Source: Pseudomonas sp. UBA5782 (GTDB lineage Bacteria; Pseudomonadota; Gammaproteobacteria; Pseudomonadales; Pseudomonadaceae). Taken from it: a stretch of DNA of 9,015 bases. The DNA is taken from assembly GCA_002418465.1 (NCBI GenBank), contig DIEE01000021.1:441-9455 (forward strand), read 5' to 3'. The notes below the pieces were generated by a model that was given only the letters and a program-made list of their open reading frames with translations, was not told where the DNA came from and did no database searches. How positions within the stretch are numbered: position 1 is the first letter of the stretch; each line of letters begins with the position of its first letter. Below are positions 5,274-9,015 of the stretch, one piece after another. Made by a program: the position numbers and the translations under genes.

Positions 5274-7478
5274 ATGAAACAGACTGGCTTCGCTATGCGC
5301 GCCACCTGCCTGCCTGATCGCGGACGTGCATCCGCCGCTCCGCTGACATCCCTGTGCATCGCCATCCTCCTTGCCCTCGGCTCCACGACCTCGCTGGCCG
5401 CGCCGCCGCCGGCCGCGGTGGACGGTGCGCGAATCGCCGCCGCCGACAAGGAACCGGGCAACTGGATGTCCACCGGGCGCACCTACGACGAACAGCGCTT
5501 CAGCCCGCTGAAGCAGATCAACGACGGCAACGTCGACAAGCTCGGCCTGGCCTGGAGCTACAAGCTGGACATCGACCGCGGCGTGGAGGCCACGCCGATC
5601 GTGGTCGACGGCGTGATGTACACCACCGGGCCGTTCTCCATCGTCTACGCGCTGGATGCGCGCAACGGCAAGCTGCTGTGGAAATACGACCCGCAGTCCG
5701 ACCGTTCGCGCGCCGGCGAAGCCTGCTGCGACGCGGTGAACCGCGGCGTGGCGGTGTGGAACGGCAAGGTCTACGTCGGCGTGCTCGACGGCCGCCTGGA
5801 AGCCATCGACGCCAAGACCGGGCAGCGCGTGTGGTCGGTCGACACGCGCACCGACCCCAACCGCAGCATCACCATCACCGGCGCGCCGCGCATCGTCAAA
5901 GGCAAGGTGATCATCGGCAACGGCGGCGCCGAATACGGCGTGCGCGGCTACATCACCGCCTACGACGCCGAGACCGGCAAGCAGGACTGGCGCTTCTTCA
6001 CCGTGCCCGGCGATCCCAAGCTGCCGCCGGAGAACCGCGCCATGGAGATCGCCGCCAAGACCTGGTTCGGCGACAAGTTCGTCGACCAGGGCGGCGGCGG
6101 AACGGTGTGGGACTCGATGTCCTACGACCCCAAGCTGAACCTGCTCTACATCGGCGTCGGCAACGCCTCGTCGTGGAACCCGCGGCTGCGCTCGGAGGGC
6201 AAGGGCGACAACCTGTTCCTCTCGTCCATCGTCGCCATCAACCCGGATAACGGCGAGTACGTCTGGCACTACCAGACCACGCCGGGCGATGCCTGGGACT
6301 TCACCGCCACCGCGCACATCATGCTCGCGGACCTGGAGATCGACGGCAAGAAACGCGAAGTGCTCATGCAGTCGCCGAAGAACGGCTTCTTCTACGTCAT
6401 CGACCGCAAGACCGGCGAACTGCTCTCGGCGAAGAACATCGTGCCGATCAACTGGGCCACCGGCGTCGACATGAAGACCGGCCGGCCGATCGTCGACGAG
6501 AAGGCGGCGGTGTACTGGACCGACCCGGAGCGCAAGGCGAAGCTGGTGCAGCCGGCCTTCTGGGGCGCCCACGACTGGCAGCCGATGTCCTACAACCCGG
6601 CCACCGGGCTGGTCTACATCCCGGCGCACATCATGTCGGCGTACTACCAGGACGTGGACGGCCACCCGCGCAAGAAATTCAAGAGCATGTACCAGCTGCA
6701 GGTGAACACCGGGATGATGCCGGAAGACCCTGAAGGTCTGCGCAAACTGGCGGACACCTGGACCGGCAAGCTGATCGCCTGGGACCCGCTGAAGCAGGAA
6801 GCGCGCTGGGAAGTGCCGTATTCGACGATCTTCAACGGCGGCACCCTGAGCACCGCCGGCAACCTGCTGTTCGAAGGCACCGCCGACGGCCGCGTGGTCG
6901 CCTACTCGGCGGACAAGGGTGAGATGCTCTGGGAACAACCGGCCAACACCGGGGTGATGGCCGGGCCGGTGACCTACGAGGTGGACGGCGAGCAGTACGT
7001 TACCTTCATGGCCGGCTGGGGCGGGGCGTTCTCCACCTTCGCCGGTGCGCTGTCGCTGCGCGCCGGGGTCAAGCCCAACGCCCAGGTGCTGACCTACAAG
7101 CTCGGCGGTACCGCCAAGCTGCCCGACTTCAAATACAAATACGCCGACCACAAGGTCGATCCGCCGCCGTTCACCGGCACCCAGGAACAGGTCGACCAGG
7201 GCCGCGCGCTGTTCAACGGCCACTGCGACACCTGCCACGGCATCAACGCCATCAGCGGCGGCGTGCTGCCCGACCTGCGCATGCTCAGCAAGGAAAACCA
7301 CCAGGCCTTCCTCGGCATCGTCTACGGCGGCCGCGTGCCGGACGGCATGCCGTCGTTCGCCGAAGAGCTGAGCCCCGAACAGGTCGAGCTGGTGCACCAG
7401 TACATCATCAAGCGCTCGCACGACCTGCTCGAGACGATGCAGAGCGCGAAGACCTCAAGCACGGAGAAGATCAAATGA
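5274..7478 (+). CDS. PQQ-dependent quinohaemoprotein alcohol dehydrogenase (type II)
   Basis: This periplasmic enzyme oxidises alcohols to aldehydes with PQQ, passes electrons to its own haem c and then to a soluble electron carrier. The 734-residue precursor begins with a signal peptide (basic start, hydrophobic core about 26-42, likely cleavage after SLA). The eight-bladed propeller (about 55-600) has the adjacent cysteines C151-C152 that contact PQQ, E105, the calcium ligands E220 (GGAEYGVRGY) and N297 (GVGNASSWN), the catalytic Asp of DAWDF (339-343), K369 and repeated tryptophan-docking strands. The C-terminal cytochrome c domain has CDTCH (651-655) and a probable Met ligand M692 in PDGMPSF. 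The fused haem domain identifies the soluble type II class. GGAG six bases before the ATG supports the start; M8 is a possible alternative. It is transcribed from the sigma-54 promoter at 5200 and overlaps the aldehyde dehydrogenase gene by four bases. Substrate range (long-chain alcohols, short alcohols or diols) cannot be decided. The PQQ biosynthesis genes must be elsewhere. Confidence 0.95.
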   Translation: MKQTGFAMRATCLPDRGRASAAPLTSLCIAILLALGSTTSLAAPPPAAVDGARIAAADKEPGNWMSTGRTYDEQRFSPLKQINDGNVDKLGLAWSYKLDIDRGVEATPIVVDGVMYTTGPFSIVYALDARNGKLLWKYDPQSDRSRAGEACCDAVNRGVAVWNGKVYVGVLDGRLEAIDAKTGQRVWSVDTRTDPNRSITITGAPRIVKGKVIIGNGGAEYGVRGYITAYDAETGKQDWRFFTVPGDPKLPPENRAMEIAAKTWFGDKFVDQGGGGTVWDSMSYDPKLNLLYIGVGNASSWNPRLRSEGKGDNLFLSSIVAINPDNGEYVWHYQTTPGDAWDFTATAHIMLADLEIDGKKREVLMQSPKNGFFYVIDRKTGELLSAKNIVPINWATGVDMKTGRPIVDEKAAVYWTDPERKAKLVQPAFWGAHDWQPMSYNPATGLVYIPAHIMSAYYQDVDGHPRKKFKSMYQLQVNTGMMPEDPEGLRKLADTWTGKLIAWDPLKQEARWEVPYSTIFNGGTLSTAGNLLFEGTADGRVVAYSADKGEMLWEQPANTGVMAGPVTYEVDGEQYVTFMAGWGGAFSTFAGALSLRAGVKPNAQVLTYKLGGTAKLPDFKYKYADHKVDPPPFTGTQEQVDQGRALFNGHCDTCHGINAISGGVLPDLRMLSKENHQAFLGIVYGGRVPDGMPSFAEELSPEQVELVHQYIIKRSHDLLETMQSAKTSSTEKIK

Positions 7479-8905
7479 CCACGACCTACCAGAACTACAT
7501 CGGTGGCGCTTTCGTCGAGTCCGCCAACCATATCGAGGTGAGCAACCCGGCCAACGGCGAGCTGCTGTCGCGCGTGCCGGAATCCACCGCCGAGGACGTC
7601 GAGCGCGCCATCGCCGCGGCGCGCGGCGCGCAGAAGAGCTGGGCCGCGACCCCGGCGATCGAGCGCGCCGGTCATCTGCGCCGGATCGCGGCGAAGATTC
7701 GCGAGAACGCCGCCAGCCTGGCGCGCCTTATCACCGCCGAGCAGGGCAAGGTGCTCGGCCTGGCCGAGGTGGAGGTGAATTTCACCGCCGACTACATGGA
7801 CTACATGGCCGAGTGGGCGCGCCGCCTGGAAGGCGAAATCCTCACCAGCGACCGCGCCGGGGAAAACATCTTCCTGTTCCGCAAGCCGCTCGGCGTGGTC
7901 GCCGGCATCCTGCCGTGGAACTTCCCGTTCTTCCTCATCGCCCGGAAGATGGCGCCGGCGCTGATCACCGGCAACACCATCGTGATCAAGCCCAGCGAGG
8001 AAACCCCGAACAACTGCTTCGAGTTCGCCAAACTGGTGGCGCAGACCGACCTCCCGGCCGGCGTATTCAACGTCGTCTGCGGCAGCGGCGGGGCGGTCGG
8101 CTCGGCGCTGACGCGCAGCGCCGGCGTCGACCTGATCAGCTTCACCGGCAGCGTCGGCACCGGCTCCCGGATCATGGCCGCGGCCGCGCCGAACATCACC
8201 AAGCTGAACCTGGAACTGGGCGGCAAGGCGCCGGCCATCGTCCTCGCCGATGCCGACCTGGAGCTGGCGGTGAAAGCCATCACCGCCTCGCGGGTGATCA
8301 ACAGCGGACAGGTGTGCAACTGCGCCGAGCGCGTCTACGTCGAGCGCAAGGTGGCCGATCAGTTCATCGACAAGGTGGCCGCGGCGATGGCCGCGACCCG
8401 CTACGGCGATCCGCTGGCGGAAAGCGACCTGGACATGGGCCCGCTGATCAACCAGGCCGGCCTTGACAAAGTCGCGCAGATGGTCAGGACGGCCGTGGGG
8501 CAGGGCGCCAGCCTGGTCACCGGCGGCGCCGTGGCGGACAAGGGCAAGGGCTTCCACTACCAGCCCACGGTGCTGGCCGGCTGCTCGGCGGACATGGAGA
8601 TCATGCGCAAGGAGATCTTCGGTCCGGTGCTGCCGATCCAGATCGTCGACGACATCGACGAAGCCATCGCCCTGGCCAACGATTGCGAGTACGGCCTGAC
8701 CTCATCGATCTACACCCGCAGCCTCGGCGCGGCGATGAAGGCCTGCGCCGAGATCGACTTCGGCGAGACCTACATCAACCGCGAGAACTTCGAGGCCATG
8801 CAGGGCTTCCATGCCGGCGTGCGCAAATCCGGCATCGGTGGCGCGGACGGCAAGCACGGCCTGTACGAGTTCACCCACACCCACGTGGTCTACATCCAGA
8901 ACTGA
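7475..8905 (+). CDS. NAD-dependent aldehyde dehydrogenase, AldA-like
   Basis: This cytoplasmic enzyme oxidises an aldehyde to the carboxylic acid with NAD. At 476 residues it has the length of E. coli lactaldehyde/glycolaldehyde dehydrogenase AldA, and long blocks match AldA as I recall it, for example the FTADYMDYMAEWARR region (103-117), GILPWNFPFFLIARKMAPAL (144-163), NSGQVCNCAERVYV (276-289) and ETYINRENFEAMQGFHAG. The catalytic residues are present: N149, the general base E247 in LELGG, and the nucleophile C281. KPSE (172-175), FTGS (223-226) and EIFGPV (380-385) are the usual NAD-binding and structural motifs. The start overlaps the alcohol dehydrogenase stop as ATGA, with GGAG eight bases upstream, indicating translational coupling. 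The natural reading is removal of the aldehyde made by the upstream enzyme. The AldA-like type favours lactaldehyde or glycolaldehyde, but broad specificity including fatty aldehydes is possible. No terminator is seen after it. Confidence 0.94.
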   Translation: MTTTYQNYIGGAFVESANHIEVSNPANGELLSRVPESTAEDVERAIAAARGAQKSWAATPAIERAGHLRRIAAKIRENAASLARLITAEQGKVLGLAEVEVNFTADYMDYMAEWARRLEGEILTSDRAGENIFLFRKPLGVVAGILPWNFPFFLIARKMAPALITGNTIVIKPSEETPNNCFEFAKLVAQTDLPAGVFNVVCGSGGAVGSALTRSAGVDLISFTGSVGTGSRIMAAAAPNITKLNLELGGKAPAIVLADADLELAVKAITASRVINSGQVCNCAERVYVERKVADQFIDKVAAAMAATRYGDPLAESDLDMGPLINQAGLDKVAQMVRTAVGQGASLVTGGAVADKGKGFHYQPTVLAGCSADMEIMRKEIFGPVLPIQIVDDIDEAIALANDCEYGLTSSIYTRSLGAAMKACAEIDFGETYINRENFEAMQGFHAGVRKSGIGGADGKHGLYEFTHTHVVYIQN

Positions 8906-8932
8906 GGAAGGACGGGCCCCCTCGCATCACCA

Positions 8933-8975
8933 CCCCCCCCCCCCCCCCCCGGGGGGGGGGGGGGGGGGGGGGGGG
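8933..8975. other. C-tract followed by G-tract, probable artefact
   Basis: Eighteen C are followed directly by 25 G, forming a perfect self-complementary homopolymer block soon after the aldehyde dehydrogenase stop. About 25 mixed bases follow (8976-9000), then 13 more C (9001-9013) before the sequence stops. Such runs are not expected in a Pseudomonas chromosome. They match the poly-G signal of two-colour sequencing, read on both strands and joined by an assembler. The 110 bases after the last gene should not be interpreted as regulatory DNA. Confidence 0.75.
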
Positions 8976-9015
8976 AGATTCATCCTCGGCCCCAACCCCA
9001 CCCCCCCCCCCCCGC

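Noticed and set aside
2917..7421. Very long open frames on the minus strand (2917-5250 and 4737-7421)
   Set aside because: They run opposite to the sulfatase and alcohol dehydrogenase genes, cross the terminator and promoter region, and their translations are repetitive Arg/Gly/Val/His-rich text without family motifs. High GC content with few stop codons explains them.
8933..8975. C/G block as a genuine giant hairpin or quadruplex-forming regulatory element
   Set aside because: Pure homopolymers of this length beside a contig end are far more likely to be sequencing artefacts, and a further C-run follows.
1..9015. CRISPR arrays, insertion sequences, tRNA or rRNA genes, toxin or defence systems
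   Set aside because: No regularly spaced repeats, transposase motifs, tRNA-like folds or defence families were found; the coding space is filled by metabolic enzymes.

Overview
This 9,015-base window is GC-rich chromosomal DNA from a gammaproteobacterium, most likely a Pseudomonas of the aeruginosa/mendocina/stutzeri side. The reasons are a PyrF that matches my memory of the P. aeruginosa protein almost throughout, a typical Pseudomonas REP-type inverted repeat, and the G/C-ending codons in every gene. The assignment rests on recognition, not on a search. Both ends run into poly-C and poly-C/poly-G tracts that look like sequencing or assembly artefacts, so this is probably a complete short contig whose outermost bases should not be trusted.

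Layout. Positions 10-708 (+) hold pyrF, the last step of UMP synthesis. It converges on a minus-strand NADPH-dependent oxidoreductase of the medium-chain (CurA / leukotriene B4 dehydrogenase-like) family at 866-1873, and a pair of inverted REP units lies between them. A 228-base divergent promoter region separates that gene from a classical short-chain dehydrogenase/reductase at 2102-2863 (+). After 140 bases comes a long exported-type alkylsulfatase of the SdsA1 family, 3004-4977 (+), closed by a strong intrinsic terminator at 5015-5036. A 296-base regulatory region then carries clustered TGTCGC half-sites and a near-perfect sigma-54 promoter. This drives a two-gene operon of a periplasmic PQQ- and haem-c-containing alcohol dehydrogenase (5274-7478) and an AldA-type NAD aldehyde dehydrogenase (7475-8905), joined by an ATGA stop/start overlap.

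How they may work together. Alkylsulfatase, quinohaemoprotein alcohol dehydrogenase and aldehyde dehydrogenase line up as alkyl sulfate -> alcohol -> aldehyde -> carboxylic acid, a short pathway for using detergents such as SDS. That grouping is an inference: the terminator and the separate sigma-54 promoter show that the alcohol/aldehyde operon is controlled independently. The AldA-like dehydrogenase also fits another reading, oxidation of a short diol (1,2-propanediol to lactaldehyde to lactate). No regulator, PQQ biosynthesis gene, transporter, tRNA, rRNA, CRISPR or insertion sequence is visible. All genes are of known families; the most informative unexplained part is the control region at 5037-5273.
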